NCBI GenBank assembly: GCA_905250125.1
Contig: CAJNOL010001057.1
Location: 1 to 64,000, forward strand
Length of the DNA: 64,000 nt
Direction: 5' to 3'
Source of the DNA: Rotaria sordida
Lineage: Eukaryota; Rotifera; Eurotatoria; Philodinida; Philodinidae
Shown: positions 1-11,749 of the stretch, in pieces
How positions within the stretch are numbered: position 1 is the stretch's first letter
How the letters are laid out: every line of letters starts with the position of its first letter
Notes under the pieces: model-generated
Databases searched by the model: none
Seen by the model: the letters and a program-made list of their open reading frames with translations, nothing else
Told to the model about the DNA's origin: nothing
Position numbers and translations under genes: made by a program

Positions 1-92
1 TTACTACCACACCAAAATTTTCCTTGTAATAAACAATTGTATATATACACGATATTCGAAAATACCTCATAGTGATAAAGAAATTCTCATCA

Positions 93-245
93 AATGTATG
101 AAATCGTTTTTCGGTACATTTTGTTCTGAAGTTTCTGTCGTTTTTAACAAGTATTTTTTTAATCAAATTCTTTTGTATATTTCTGCACTAAACACTTTGC
201 TCTTTCTAACAAAACAAAAAAGAAGAGATCTCTACGATATTCTAC
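93..245 (+). repeat. Dispersed repeat, copy 1 (inverted copy near 57.3 kb)
   Basis: About 150 bp here reappear in reverse orientation at roughly 57262-57412 with only scattered differences, including the shared run GAAGAGATCTCTACGAT and the region coding for FNKYFFNQILLY. The short open frame over it is conserved in both copies only because the DNA is similar, so I do not call a gene. It is probably part of a transposon or an old duplication; its ends were not resolved. Confidence 0.7.
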
Positions 246-307
246 TATTTGATGTTCGAAAAGTTGATACGAGTCTGAGCTTTCTTTTTTTGCAAAATCT
301 TTTTTGA

Positions 308-1237
308 TAAATTGCGTAAGAATCTTTATTCAGCTAAACAAATTAACCTTGCATCCAGATGAAACAACAAGCGGTGTTATAAGACTGATGACAACAATAA
401 AAAAAAATATTTGAGAAGAAACAAAATGAGTCCAAACGTGTTAAGATAACCCTATTCGAGTGTTTGGATTTATTGTGCATTTGTGATTGATGGTGAATGT
501 TCATGAATAATTTGATGTTCGATTGTACCTCTGTCGTTTTGGACTGCTACTATAGATGACATTGATCGAAGTCAATATTGAATAATTTCAAAAATAATGA
601 AAATGATTACCATCCAAACCGACATGATAGTAACGATGAGTGTGTGTATAGGTGTCCATGTGCGTGTCAGTCATCTTTTCATTTGCACCTGCACATACCC
701 ATACCTTTATTTACTTCAAATTCATTTATTGTCATCAACAAAGTTGTAGAATGACTCATATTTATCAAAATATATCCAGCACATGATTATAGTTCTGTAA
801 TCGAAAACAAATACGTGAAACATATTTGTTTGCTCCACCATCTGCTAAAGAGTTATCGTATAATAAAACTAGGATGTTTTTTTGTTCAATGCTGAATAAT
901 GATAATAATCATGATTTAGGATCATTTGATACTTCTGCAGTTGGCTAGAACTGTGTTCTATGCAAATTCGATATTAATGCTTGTTGTGCATCGAATATTT
1001 GTATTAAGAAAAAGTTTATTCTAGATAAATGTTTGGAAATTAAACTAGACAAGTCAAATGATTTATTAATTAGAACTGATTATCTTTTTAATTTAGCCAA
1101 GCAATTAGAATTTGTTGCTTGTTTTTAATATTTTGTATAGAACAAAAAAAGAAAACAGTAATGTTTATTTCTTATGTTAATGAAGAAGATTTTTAGTTCT
1201 TTTATAAATGACATTAATATATAAACTCTCAAGAGTT
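308..1237. other. Intergenic, AT-rich
   Basis: No convincing coding exon or RNA gene is visible. There is a GT-rich patch near 640-670 (GTGTGTGTATAGG) and otherwise AT-rich unique-looking sequence. The 3' part probably holds the 3' UTR of the minus-strand gene that ends at 1238. Confidence 0.5.
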
Positions 1238-2360
1238 TTAAATATATCCCATTATTTGAGCTTCGCTATATTGAACTGCATTACCACTACCACGTTTTGA
1301 AGTGACAAGAAGTCGATAGCTACTAAAGGCAATTGTATTTGAGAAATTTTGTTGAGAAAGGTATGTATTACGACCAGGATCAATTGATGGATCAATACCT
1401 GTTGAACCATTGTATATCAATGTCCAACTTGCTCCAGAATTGAGACCTACACTACTTGTTGCATTTGTGCCTTCAAGAGTTACTGTTATTGGATCACGAT
1501 CGGGACTATCATTTGCAGTCGCAAAAAGAAGACCAAGAGCAATAGTTGTATTACTTATAGCAGGTGTAATATAAAATCCAGTATCAATTCCAGCAGGGCT
1601 TGAACTAGAGCAACTGGAAGATAAACTTCCATAATTGAGATATTTTGTGCTTGTTGAACCATCAATGGCATCAGATGGGCTTTCATAGAATGGATAGCTG
1701 CTGCCAGATGTACCAGTAGATCCGCCAGCTATTGTATTACATATGCCAATAATTGAATCACCTGCTTGTGTTATGGCCACGATTGGACGCGCAGTGGTCG
1801 TGGTAGCTGTAAATTTATATCAATTAAAAATTACATTTATATTAAGAAATCTTAGTTAGAATCTCTTATCAATATTACTTTTAGCATCATTCTCGGCTAG
1901 TAACGATAGATAGAATGATAGGATCTGTTCTTCTCGTAGTTTTTTTTATACCATTTTATGAAGCTCAACCGAAACTCAGTTAAAAAATCATCAATACAAA
2001 TATGCCAATATGTAACTTTCAACACACTATTCTAGTAATCTGACTTTGTTATTCATTTGAAGATATGTAGCATTTTACTAGAAAATTATCTATAAATATT
2101 TGACTATATTCTTTATTATCCCTGAATTCATACAGTGAATAGACTAGATCATAAAAAAGGAATAAAAATTATTTCTCAATTTAGTTAGTTATTCTCGTTA
2201 AGCTTTTCAAGAATATCAACAATCATCTATACATTTTGAAAGGACCATTTTATCGTTGAAAATCTTTCGAAAAATTGAAATACTTGATATATCATTATAA
2301 AGCTCTTATCAGTTATGGTTGATTCCGTACTTGTTGTGACTGTTGTTGTCGTCGTCGTCC

Positions 2361-2391
<31 letters not shown>

Positions 2392-5300
2392 CGTTGCCGT
2401 TGTTGTTGTTGCTGTTGTCGTTGTGGTTGTCGTTGCTGAAAAATGAAGCAAAACACCTCATACGAATAAGTTCATTTCATTGTAACTTCTTAGTCATTTG
2501 TGGTGTATTTATAGGATTTGTTGGCAAAATCGACATCTGACTTATTATCATAGATGAAAGCTGTTAGCGCAATCAGTGTGGAATTAAAATGTGAAATACT
2601 ATGTGACTGTTGTTATTATTCATATGAAAACTCTTTGAGGCGATTTATTTTGTGACACATTTCATAATTATCGTCTACTTAATCCTTTAGAACTTCAATA
2701 AAAGATAGTTTATAAATATTCTAATGAGATGTTAGTGATATATGGTCTTTAATCATATATTAACAACATTGGTGATGGTCCCTGAAGCCCACTTCTCACG
2801 GTCGTTGACGAAGGGAGGTGGGTGCAAATTTCTACCCTTATATACTTCAACATTTGCTTCACATCGTGTTCCACAAAAAAATGGAATCGTCAAGAGAGCA
2901 CTGTGCCAAATAGCACATATTCTTGTCTTTGATTACCCATGTTGTCAAAATTGTATCTGCGATTAATCACAAAATTTCAAAAGCAATGATGTAAGAATTA
3001 TTTTGCATAAAAATTATTCGTATATTTTTTATTTCTGAAAGCAAGAAAAACTAAATTTTTATGATTTTGCCTTACAAAAAAATATTTTCAATATTTTCGT
3101 GGTATAGTATCTGATAAATATATCGGATTGATTATTTACTGTCTGTTTAGTTTAAATCAATAAGAAAACAAGCATGAACATTTTATTTTTCTAGTTCTTG
3201 TATGATTCATCTCGTTTTATTAGAGAAACTATTTTAATCCATCATAACTTTCCTCATAAGTATATTATTTTAAGAAAGAACTTGTCTAATTTTTATTTAG
3301 ATCAATTTCAAGAACAATGATATGATTACTATTTTAAGGTATAAATTGTTTTCTTTCTTATTTCGATCAATCCTAATAACAGCTTCATCAATAAATATAG
3401 TTTAAGTAAACAATTATATTTGTATATTTACGAGGGAGGGGAAGGGGAAAGAAAAATTCATCTTTCTCACTTAGGAGAAGCTCATGAGGATATAACAGTA
3501 AATGACATCATATACGAAAGTTTACAATATTCATAATTCTCGTACTAGATTCCTAAGAAAATCTCTTAAATCCCTAGAGGTAATTCTTGTCGTGATTTCT
3601 CGAGCAGTTTTTAAGGGACTTCTCGGGAATGCTTTTATAAAATAATTGACTAGAGTTACTCACTCATTAATTTAAAACAACTTGTAGGCTAATCCAAATT
3701 TTTTATAAAAATCAGAAAAAAACCAGCAAAAATGGTCAGTTTAAGTGATTTAACCGGCCTTATAAATTGCGAGAAAATTGCTGATTTTTGCGTGATTTTC
3801 ATGACACGGGTAAGATTCGAACTCTTGAAGAGATTTTTTTTTGATAAGAAGCAAGATCTTTCAGCGTATCCTGCGTATTTCATTTATACAGATAATCAGT
3901 GATTGTAGCTTATATGTGTGTAGGTATATTTCTCTATGCATTGATTTGACTGGATATCGATTTTCATATTATTGCTTAATTGAAAATTCTGAGGACTTCG
4001 ACAAGTTTAAATGAAATTACTTTTCAACAAGATCTATCTATACGTAAAAATCCTACGTTTCACTATTGCATCCGCAGTGACATTAAACTGCGGGTCTGAA
4101 AAGACTGAAAACTAGGCTAGATGATGTTCCATTGTAGTGGTAGTATGATCATAGACAAGGGTAAGACCTTGGATCTCTGAATTTTGTAACAACAATCTAG
4201 GTGTTAGGATACAATAGAGATGATTCCTTCAGAGGAAAGCAAAAGTGCTACATCCCATATGGCTCACAATGCACTTTATGAACAGTCCTTTATTAATCGA
4301 CCGAAGTTACAGTCCCTGATTGTTATTTTTATGAATGTTTCTGGACTTCCATTGTACACGAAACGGTTCAATAGAGTAGCGCAGAAGAATGAGGGAGGTC
4401 TACACCTTCAAAGTGAGTTCGATGACATTACTGGATATGAGTCCGGGTCTTCAGCCCTTTGCAAACCAGCCTCTGTAACCATACGTAGGTTCTTTACTAG
4501 TCTAAAGATTTGTGCCTCTTCGGTCTACTGTAATTTCAAAGGCTTCAACAGCCTTAGAATTTGGTGTACAGTTCCATGGGTACCACAGGTGTTAGAAAGG
4601 TAGATGATTGTTAACTGTAGTATAGTTGTCACTCGTGGCACCAGTAGTAGGTCAGAAGCTTTGCAAATAGCAATGGCAACAAACGCAGCAACCTCTCCCA
4701 CTCAAGCTGTATGAAAATCTTTCATAACTGTGACAAAGATATTAATCTTACTGTCACTAGAAAGGAATGATGGGTCGCACTAAATTGTGTGACGATCTGT
4801 GTCTTTTTTAGCCAGAGCTCTTCCTAGCATCTGTTAGAACAAAGAAAACAATTTATTTCTAACTATTCAATAAAAAGTGGTTTTCAGAAAAACTTCGGTG
4901 AGATTCTGAAAAAAACTTTTTATTGCTAAAGTTGAAATCAGAATAGTCAAAATCCTATAAGAAATGAGTTTTGAATTAGAACTAGGTAGTTTTAAGTTCA
5001 TTTTCGACTTTGGAAAACGAAGACTTCCTAGAAAATACATTTTCAAGTACTTTTTAGTTCTGGAAAGTATTTGATCAGAAAGAGCACATGCAAAAATCTA
5101 TCCTCTAGAATCAAAGATAAGCTCATGGAAGTGAATTTAATGACGAATTTCACGTTTCACAACCCTTGCATGAACAAAAGAATAAAATACTTGATGTTAT
5201 AACTGAGTATTCAGCTTTGACTAGTGATTCATTCAGTAGCATGATGCTATCTTAGAACGATACTCCGTTATTACGTATTTATTGTTGTAAAAATCGACAT

Positions 5301-6011
5301 CGCTGAAAAATATCTCCTCCGAATTATAAAAGTAACTGCAAGCAAAAGCTGTTTAGTACAGACCTGAAATATCAGTAGTCGGTGTTTGTACTCCTGTAAA
5401 GGGAAAATCTTCATTATGAAGTAAGATTATCGATAATCTCAATTTACCTTTCAACCATATTGTTAAAATTACCGCGAGAGCAATGCTGCCTAGTAGAGAA
5501 CCAATTAGGCATCCTGTAAGACAAGCTTTACATGTTGTTAACGAATAAGCACCAATGCGTGTTCTATAAAAGAAAAAAAAATTGAAATGAACAACACCTA
5601 TCGAATAAAGAAGAAAAAAAGTTACCTGACATATTCTTTTCTGTTGTCTGATACAGATTGACTTTGATTATTGATATTTAATTTATCTTCTTTCACGGTC
5701 CATGCATTGCTATTCACTTCGACTGACGATTTCAATGCTGGTTTAACATGTGATATGCTTCTATTTGATTGAGATGATCCTATATTTCGATTGTCCTTAG
5801 TTGCTGAAAATTGATCATACAGTCGAGGATGAACTGATATAGTAAATGTATTACATTCAGAGATATTAAAGTTCTTAGTCAAATTACCTGATTTTTGAGT
5901 CTTGTAGTATCTGATGAGGACACTATCACATTTAGTTTCGTTATTCTGAACAGATAAACGAAAAATCTCAATTTCTGAAACATTCACACAAGAATCATTT
6001 GCACTTACCAT
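1238..6011 (-). CDS. Membrane-anchored Thr-rich protein with discoidin-like domain
   Basis: Five exons read on the minus strand: 6011-5626, 5563-5448, 5393-5364, 2435-2331 and 1806-1238. All introns are GT-AG and the exon lengths total 1,206 nt, a multiple of three, giving about 401 aa. Residues 1-129 are polar. They are followed by a Cys-containing transmembrane segment (about 137-165, GCLIGSLLGSIALAVILTIW), a stalk almost entirely of Thr/Ala (about 178-212) and a C-terminal domain of about 185 aa with discoidin/F5-8-type features (SPSDAIDGSTSTKYLNYG, SSYRLLVTSKR, VQYSEAQIMG). I infer a type II cell-surface, carbohydrate-binding protein. The first ATG lies in ATGGTAAGTG, which is also a good splice donor, so the true N-terminus could be upstream. 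The donor at 2330 (GTACGG) is the weakest junction. The 47.3-kb gene has the same architecture. Confidence 0.7.
2436..5363. other. 2.9-kb intron of the discoidin-like gene
   Basis: This interval separates the exons encoding the juxtamembrane segment and the Thr-rich stalk. It is far longer than the 50-70 bp introns beside it. At 2742-2966 an open plus-strand frame contains VPQKNGIVKRALCQIAHIL, faintly like the PQQNGVVER region of Ty1/copia integrases. A patch with higher GC at 4080-4800 has an open frame (4220-4603) I cannot identify. Both suggest decayed insertions, but neither is certain. Confidence 0.35.
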
Positions 6012-6499
6012 AGAGATTATACGTTTACTTACTCTAACAGTATAAACTACAAAATGAAGTATACAATATGAATATAATCTAATTTTCAGGTGAGCTTAGA
6101 AAGCTTTTCGATTAAAGAATCCTTATATTTTATTTCACATTCACAATAGGGCAGAAATAACAAATCTTTTCTTTTTATGCATAATAAAACAATGCTGTAT
6201 GCACAACATCAATGAATATTTTAATTTGATTAAAAAAATCCTTCATCATTTTCAATTTAAAGGAAGTGGCATGTTCTGCACCTCTGCAGCTTACATATAT
6301 TCTTGAAGAAAGTAGTAAATGTAAATTTTACGTCGAAGTTTTGTGGCTCTCTTCACACCCTTTTCATTACAGACCTCAACAGTTAAGACTAAAGGTGCTG
6401 AACAACATTAATAACACGGTTAAGAAGATTCTACAACATTCTAGAACCTTGCTTGAAATTTAAATTGCTGAAATACATTTTTCAATTTTCTAAATAACG
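6012..6499. other. Intergenic; probable 5' flank of the discoidin-like gene
   Basis: No exon is recognisable. The interval would carry the promoter or an upstream non-coding exon of the minus-strand gene ending at 6011, but I see no defined element. Confidence 0.35.
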
Positions 6500-7033
6500 C
6501 AGTTTCTATTTTTTTTTTGCGCAGATAAATGATTATATGATAGATATCCAGGATGATGTTTTTATTTCCCACAACTGCCGTATGATCCACATAAAAGCAT
6601 GAACTGATTAAGTTCTAGTTTTTGGGGAAAAATTAATATCAATCTTTCTAAGTTTATGAAAATACATAATAGATTGTGCAGATCTGCTGTTGATATAACG
6701 AATGTGAATAAAAGGCTTATTTGTCCACTAAATCAATGATTAGACTAGTAACAATAGATTATGAAAATGAAATAATAAAAAAAAAACATTAATACCATAC
6801 AAATAGCAAAAAGACAAATAAAAAATGAGAGTCAATAAAAAAAAAGAAATAAAACTGCTTTTCGAAATATAGAAATAAAAAAGAGAGCGTTTGCTAACAG
6901 TTGATTATCTTTGAAAAAGAACTGGCGTTTTTTAGAGATTTACGATTTCTCATATTTTGTATTAGAATGTAGATGCAGGAGTCGATGTGCTTTTAAATGA
7001 AGTTTCACACCCTCTTTTCACTGTCTAGATCCA
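6500..7033 (+). repeat. Duplicated segment, copy 1 (copy 2 at 57827-58272)
   Basis: From AGTTTCTATTTTTT through TGCGCAGATAAATG, CATAAAAGCATGAACTG and GCGTTTGCTAACAG to TTTTCACTGTCTAG, this block matches 57827-58272 in the same orientation with scattered substitutions. Copy 1 has an extra A-rich stretch at about 6777-6880. Both copies end close to telomere-like GTGTGG/CCACAC sequence. No coding potential is evident. It could be a non-autonomous transposon or a segmental duplication; the copy 2 edge is hidden by an assembly gap. Confidence 0.8.
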
Positions 7034-7039
7034 TACAAA

Positions 7040-7139
7040 GTGTGGGTGTGGGGCGTTGGTGTGGGATGTGGGGGCGATTGCGAATATTTTTTTTATCGAC
7101 ACTCACCCACACTAACACCGACTCCACACTCACACACCG
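7040..7139. repeat. Telomere-type hairpin element
   Basis: A G-rich arm of degenerate GTGTGGG/GTGTGGGATGTGGG units (7040-7073) is followed by a spacer (GATTGCGAATATTTTT) and a C-rich arm of CACTCACCCACACTAACACC type (7096-7139). The two arms could pair as a foldback. Confidence 0.7.
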
Positions 7140-7496
7140 TTTATCTTAGAAACAGAACAAGGATACAAAATGTTTTTTTCACCAGTGGATAGCTTACGGT
7201 ATTGTCTACACAAAATATATAGAGTTTCTTTGATATCATGTGTTCTAAATCTTCTATAACATTTTTATAAATGGTAATCCTAGTTGCCAATGGGGATAAA
7301 GGGTTAAACCTGCATCGAACCAATAATGATTTGTTTAAAATGTCAGCTAACAGCTGAAATATAATTGAGATAGATAGAATGCAGTCGAAATCTGGAAAAT
7401 CCTGAATCCGTAACAATTCGACAACAATCCGGAAACCAGAAAATATCTGGAATTTTTCTCGAAAATCTGAAAGATCTGGCAACTCTGACCGCTTCA

Positions 7497-7765
7497 CACT
7501 CGTCCATAGCCATATTCACACTCACACCCACATCCAGTCATAAACTAAACCCATAACCACACCTCACTTACACCTCACACCCAAATCCATACCAATATAC
7601 ACATCCACCCCACACTAACAATCACATCAACGCGCACATACACGTGTATATTCACATCCACACCCCAGCCCTCACACCCACACCTCACACCCAAATCCAT
7701 ATCCCCATGCGCATCTAGACTCACACCCCAAACCCCACATCCACACTCACACTCCACTACACCGC
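7497..7765 (-). repeat. Long degenerate CCCACA array
   Basis: About 270 bp made almost wholly of degenerate CACACCCACATCCACACTCACAC-type units on the plus strand, i.e. TGTGGG-type on the minus strand. There is no matching G-rich arm of comparable length nearby, so this is a one-sided array rather than a hairpin. Partial duplications are visible: CCTCACACCCAAATCCATA occurs near 7574 and again near 7684. Open frames across it are low-complexity artefacts. Confidence 0.75.
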
Positions 7766-8136
7766 AGCATTTCGATTTTTGGATCATTTATTTCGCTGTG
7801 CATCAGTTTATCATAGACAGCTCTTACAACTTTGCTATTGGCTTACTTCTTTTTTTTTGTAATTAAATCAAACTAACCAGAGTCAAGATTGAACTTGGGT
7901 TCGAACCTTCGGATTCGGTACATGCCTACTTGTACTTAACTTGAATGTGACATCCCTACTTGCCAATACAAGAACTGCTGTGTTACAATGCATACCAAGA
8001 GTCATCCGATCAATAAAAGATTACAGCGAAACAAAAAAAAAATTCCAACCTGATGCGAGTGTTGATACAAGACGATGTCGAGTATATGACATATTGGACG
8101 ATGGTGGGATTGATTAGATTATTCCTTTTTTGCATA
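7766..8136. other. Intergenic
   Basis: Contains GGGTTCGAACC near 7900, which resembles a tRNA B box, but no cloverleaf can be built around it. No other feature is seen upstream of the four-TM pseudogene. Confidence 0.3.
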
Positions 8137-8566
8137 ATGTATCGCAAAATACTTACCTTCCTACTGCTCTTTCTTCTCGGTGTGTCCATTGGACAAATTA
8201 CAGTGGCTGTGAAATATAGCGAATGTTCGTTCTAACCTCAACTTCCTAACTATCTCAAAGCTTCTGGTGGTCTCGGTATTGCTCTTAGTGTTATCGGTGT
8301 GATCGTCGTAGCGACTGCTGAAGACAATAAGAGCAAGAGGATCTTAGGTTTTTATGATTTAGCTCAGTGTTTTTTTATTCGCCATAAGCATTCCTGGAAG
8401 TATTTACGTGTTTGACGCTTTACGTAAATCACAAAACATCAATCCTCTCCTATCTACTTACTATCGCCAACGATTATGGGGATCAACCCTAGGCGTTCTT
8501 CTTGCTTCGTACGTTTTGACGGGTCTTTCGGTCCTCATTTCTATTATTCGTTTTGTCAAAGATTAA
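8137..8566 (+). pseudogene. Four-transmembrane small membrane protein, broken
   Basis: The segment encodes four hydrophobic stretches in order: KILTFLLLFLLGVSIGQITV, GGLGIALSVIGVIVVATA, a third around FLFAISIPGSIYVF, and GVLLASYVLTGLSVLISII, ending RFVKD and a stop at 8564-8566. Two lesions break it: a TAA after YSECSF (about 8233) and a frameshift in the T-run near 8372-8378. The length (about 140 aa) and layout fit a small tetraspan membrane protein, but I cannot name a family. An upstream in-frame ATG exists at 8053; the one at 8137 places the first TM at the N-terminus. Confidence 0.55.
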
Positions 8567-8966
8567 AATGACATGATGCTGGGCAGAACAGTCCACTTTT
8601 AGAAAAAAAAAGCATACCGACTTTCTTTTCATAAAATAAGATGATAGAATTGTTTCGATTATATATATATATCCGCTATAGTCAAAAAGCAACATATTGA
8701 CATATTCTAGATTGAATTTTCTTTTATTTTTATATTTATTATTTTTATCTTGCATAAGATTAAATTATAATTATATTTATTTCGCCAATGTTGTCTGCTG
8801 ATCTCCTAAGGGCGGGGATGAATACAAAATTATAGCAACCACCATACATTTCGATTCGACCAAGGATGTCATCAGTTAGTTTTAAATTCTATTGTATGTG
8901 TCAAATGGGTAGTAGATGTTCTATATAGTTGTATCTCTGTAGTTAATATCAAAAAGGAGATCGTAT

Positions 8967-9452
8967 GAGGGTGTGGATGTGGGTGGGTGCACTGTAAAAA
9001 ATAGGCGTAGAATAATAAATCTTTCAAAGGGGTTTATTAACCTTATAAACGCTTTCATATATCCTTTTAGTGTCATAAACCCTTTCATATACCCTTTTCC
9101 TTCATAAACCCTAGGAAGGGTATGTTATTCGTCGTAATTTTATAAATCCTTTAGGGCATATGAGCTGTAATATACCCTTAAAGAGTTTATTAACTTCATA
9201 AACCCTTGGAAAAAGCGTTTATTAATATATTATTTAGAAGAAACCGTAGAATAAAAAACCCATTTCCGAATGGTTTATGAAGGAAAAGGGTTTATGACAC
9301 TAAAAGGGGTATATGAAAGCGTTTATAAGGTTAATAAACCCTTTTGAAGGATTTATTATTCTACGCCTATTTTTTACAATATGTGGAGTGTGAGTGTGGG
9401 GATGTTGGTGTGGAACTTTTTCTGCTCTACAGCAACATCCACATCCACACCC
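8967..9452. repeat. Telomere-type hairpin split by a foldback insertion
   Basis: A G-rich arm begins GAGGGTGTGGATGTGGGTGG at 8969 and resumes at 9381 (GTGGAGTGTGAGTGTGG). The C-rich arm CAACATCCACATCCACACC closes at about 9433-9451. Between the two halves of the G-rich arm lies the 8993-9378 foldback element, so the hairpin is older than that insertion. Confidence 0.6.
8993..9378. mobile_element. Foldback/MITE-like element, about 386 bp
   Basis: It starts TGTAAAAAATAGGCGTAG and ends with the exact inverse CTACGCCTATTTTTTACA. The outer 80 or so bases of both arms match almost perfectly; the arms then continue with an indel to about 140 bp each. The inside is built of a degenerate repeat of about 24 bp related to TTCATAAACCCTTTCATATACCC. 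It has no coding capacity. Near-identity of the outer arms suggests fairly recent activity or gene conversion. Confidence 0.85.
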
Positions 9453-9459
9453 TCAAAGA

Positions 9460-9952
9460 GAATGAATGACAAACAATTGTCAGATATGAGAGAGAATAGA
9501 ATTTTAATCTCGACATATACGGCTTGATATACGGGTTTGTTCTTTGTATTTCTTAATGAGCTGTGCATGGGGAATAGTTCCTCTAAAAACACATAATTTA
9601 CTTCTGAAATTATTGGCATCGGAGAGAGCATATGATTTAGCAATAAAACAATTTTCGAAACAAAAGATGATTCTTTTATTCATGGAAAATAGGGGGAGAA
9701 TTATTATTAAAAGAGTTATTGCTGTTTCAGAATAAATAGATATTCATTGCACATATCTCAAAGATAAAATGATTTTTAAAAGTTTGAATCTTTTTATATG
9801 ATTTCGTTGTTTGTCTTACAACTTAATAAGTGAAGTACTAACACTTATAATATAGTAAGAAAGGTATTATATATTATCTTGATTAATTTTTCACGATTTG
9901 TTTGAATAGAAAGCATAAATATTTTAAATCAAATGTGAGCAGCAAAAAAAGA
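9460..9952. other. Intergenic; 3' flank of ZZ gene
   Basis: AT-rich with no convincing exon. It adjoins the stop codon of the minus-strand ZZ-finger gene and should contain its 3' UTR. Confidence 0.4.
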
Positions 9953-10678
9953 CTAATAGTAATCATCATCGTGTGTCATTTCCATTATATGATAATTTGG
10001 AGCCATTATTGCTCCCATATGACGTAAACTATCCATTTGTATTCTATGCATTTGTCTTTGATGTTCTCGAGCATCTTTTGCTTCTTTTAAACGTTGTTGC
10101 CAAAATTGGTCCAAATTTTTTTCTTCTTGTTCTTTTACTTGTTGTGCATCTTGTAACGTATAACCAGTTAACGGATCATATTGTTGATTTGGAAATTTTT
10201 TAAGTACTTGTATTGCACGTCTAGCCAAAAATATACGATTACTAATTTGTAACCATGGACTTTGAACAATTTTGAATTCATGATTAGGATGTAACTCATT
10301 TACTTTATGATAGCAGGATTCACATAAATCATAACTTTGACGACATTCATCACATTGATATCTAATACCTTTAAAGTTCACTGTTTCACAACCATCACAT
10401 GATGTATCATAATGTATCAGCATATGCTCATCCATTGAATAATTATCTTTTTTAAATGTATGTTGTGGTGCATGTTCAGTTTTCATCAAATTTATGCATT
10501 TCGTACAAATATCAAAACCATTTGGACATTGTTGACATGAATAATATCGCTCTTTATTTGGATGTAGTATAGTTAAACAATGTTCACAATAACTTGTTGG
10601 CATAGTAAGATAATCATATCTTTCAAAAATTGATGTTTCCTTTTGATGAGAAAAAAAAATCAATGTTAAATAACTCAT
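9953..10678 (-). CDS. ZZ-type zinc-finger protein
   Basis: Single open exon of up to 241 aa. A first Cys/His cluster (YCEHC, YYSCQQCPNGFDICTKC, then HAPQHTF) is ZZ-like. A second, fuller ZZ domain follows (SCDGCETVNFKGIRYQCDEC, SYDLCESCY, HPNHEF at about residues 92-138). The C-terminal third is Gln/Lys/Arg-rich and probably helical (QQVKEQEEKNLDQFWQQRLK). ZZ domains bind zinc and usually recognise protein N-termini, histone tails or ubiquitin-pathway partners; the specific role is unknown. The first ATG is at 10678; a second at 10603 (MPTSYCEHC) lies immediately before the first finger and is an equally good start. The 11.4-kb gene carries a related Cys cluster. Confidence 0.75.
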   Translation of the reverse strand: MSYLTLIFFSHQKETSIFERYDYLTMPTSYCEHCLTILHPNKERYYSCQQCPNGFDICTKCINLMKTEHAPQHTFKKDNYSMDEHMLIHYDTSCDGCETVNFKGIRYQCDECRQSYDLCESCYHKVNELHPNHEFKIVQSPWLQISNRIFLARRAIQVLKKFPNQQYDPLTGYTLQDAQQVKEQEEKNLDQFWQQRLKEAKDAREHQRQMHRIQMDSLRHMGAIMAPNYHIMEMTHDDDYY

Positions 10679-11374
10679 TTCGTTAATTCCATATAAAGAT
10701 TTTGCCTTTTGGAACTTTTTAACGAAATAACAATTTAAAATTTTTTTTTTAAATGAGACGTTTCAATTCACTATTTACTTAACATCCTTTTCTGAAATAT
10801 GTGGACATAAAAAAAAAGTACTTTAAACAATATATTTGTTATGTGAAATTCTAAATGAAGTTAATTTATGTTGAAAACTCAGACTTTTTAAGACGAAAAT
10901 GAAACGACAAAATATCAAAGAAACAGTTTAGTCAATCAATGCACATCTCATGTTATCTCTATATTTATTTCCAAGTATGTATCTTTCTTTACATGGATGA
11001 TGTATTAAAACTTCTGATTTTTAGATTTTTTCTTTACTTTAGGAATCACAAAAACTATAAAATGAATCTTTATTTTTTTTTGGTTAAAATTAGCAGTAGT
11101 CCTAAGTATTTTTCGAAAAAGCTTCTAGAAAACTTATTAAGTTGTTCCTAAAGAAAATATAGAAATCAAAGGCAGAACTTCGACAATCACTAAATTAAAA
11201 CACAACTCAAATATAGAGAACTTTAAAGATTTATCCAGTGGACTATTTGAAACAGTTGAAGATGTGTAATAAAGATAAAAATTAAAAATATTGTGACTTC
11301 ACTGTTGCTACAAAACGAAGAGATACACGTTTTTTGCTTGAAAAATCGAAACAAAATTCTTTTACATTATTTGA
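10679..11374. other. Intergenic between two zinc-finger genes
   Basis: AT-rich with T-homopolymers. No exon or RNA gene is recognised. It would hold the promoter of the 9953-10678 gene and the 3' UTR of the next one. Confidence 0.4.
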
Positions 11375-11749
11375 TTAGATTACAGAACTACATAGTGTAG
11401 GACTGGTGTTATAGGATAAGTCATGTAAAAAATGGCAAAGATTAATTTTTACCGGTGCTGTAGCTACATTAGCTGATGCTAATTTTGTCGATAATTTTTC
11501 TATTTCATTCTGTTTTTTTGTAATTTTCATTAAAGTATGTATTTGTTGTACATTTGAACATTTTTTACATATATAATGTAATTTACATTCACGACATTTA
11601 TAATAAGATTTGCTTTCAGTAGAAACTGCTTCTCCACAACTTGTACATAAGATAGAACGACTTAAATAAAAGGAAAACAAAAATATTTGATAGAAGTATG
11701 TATATTGAAATTTATATATATATATATCTTCTTACTTATATGAAGTCAT
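11375..11749 (-). CDS. Small Cys-rich (ZZ/zinc-ribbon-like) protein
   Basis: Two exons: 11749-11736 (MTSY plus two bases) and 11660-11375, joined across a 75-bp GT-AG intron. The total is 300 nt, in frame, giving about 99 aa. The N-terminal half has CTSC, YYKCREC and YICKKC pairs followed by a His, the spacing of a truncated ZZ or zinc-ribbon finger. The C-terminal half is Lys/Glu-rich, then hydrophobic. The N-terminus (MTSYN, then the first Cys pair) resembles that of the neighbouring ZZ gene, so tandem duplication is plausible. Function unknown. Confidence 0.6.

Noticed and set aside
2343..2540. Leu/Ser-rich plus-strand frame
   Set aside because: Antisense shadow of the Thr-rich stalk exon.
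2742..2966. Open frame with VPQKNGIVKRALCQIA, like a Ty1/copia integrase
   Set aside because: Only about 20 residues resemble the family; no other Pol motifs or LTRs are nearby. Kept as a note in the intron entry only.
3795..3885. tRNA-like B box (inverse of GAGTTCGAATC) and a possible acceptor-like CCCGTGTCA
   Set aside because: The 5' side does not pair with the putative acceptor strand and no anticodon arm can be drawn; at most a decayed tRNA-derived SINE.
4220..4603. 127-aa open frame in a patch with higher GC
   Set aside because: No family resemblance on either strand, and located inside an intron of an opposite-strand gene; possibly transposon debris.
7575..7787. 70-aa Cys/Val-rich minus-strand frame
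   Set aside because: Translation of a degenerate telomere-type array, not a protein.
8489..8755. 88-aa minus-strand frame
   Set aside because: Overlaps the conserved end of the four-TM pseudogene on the other strand; Lys/Asn-rich and not family-like.
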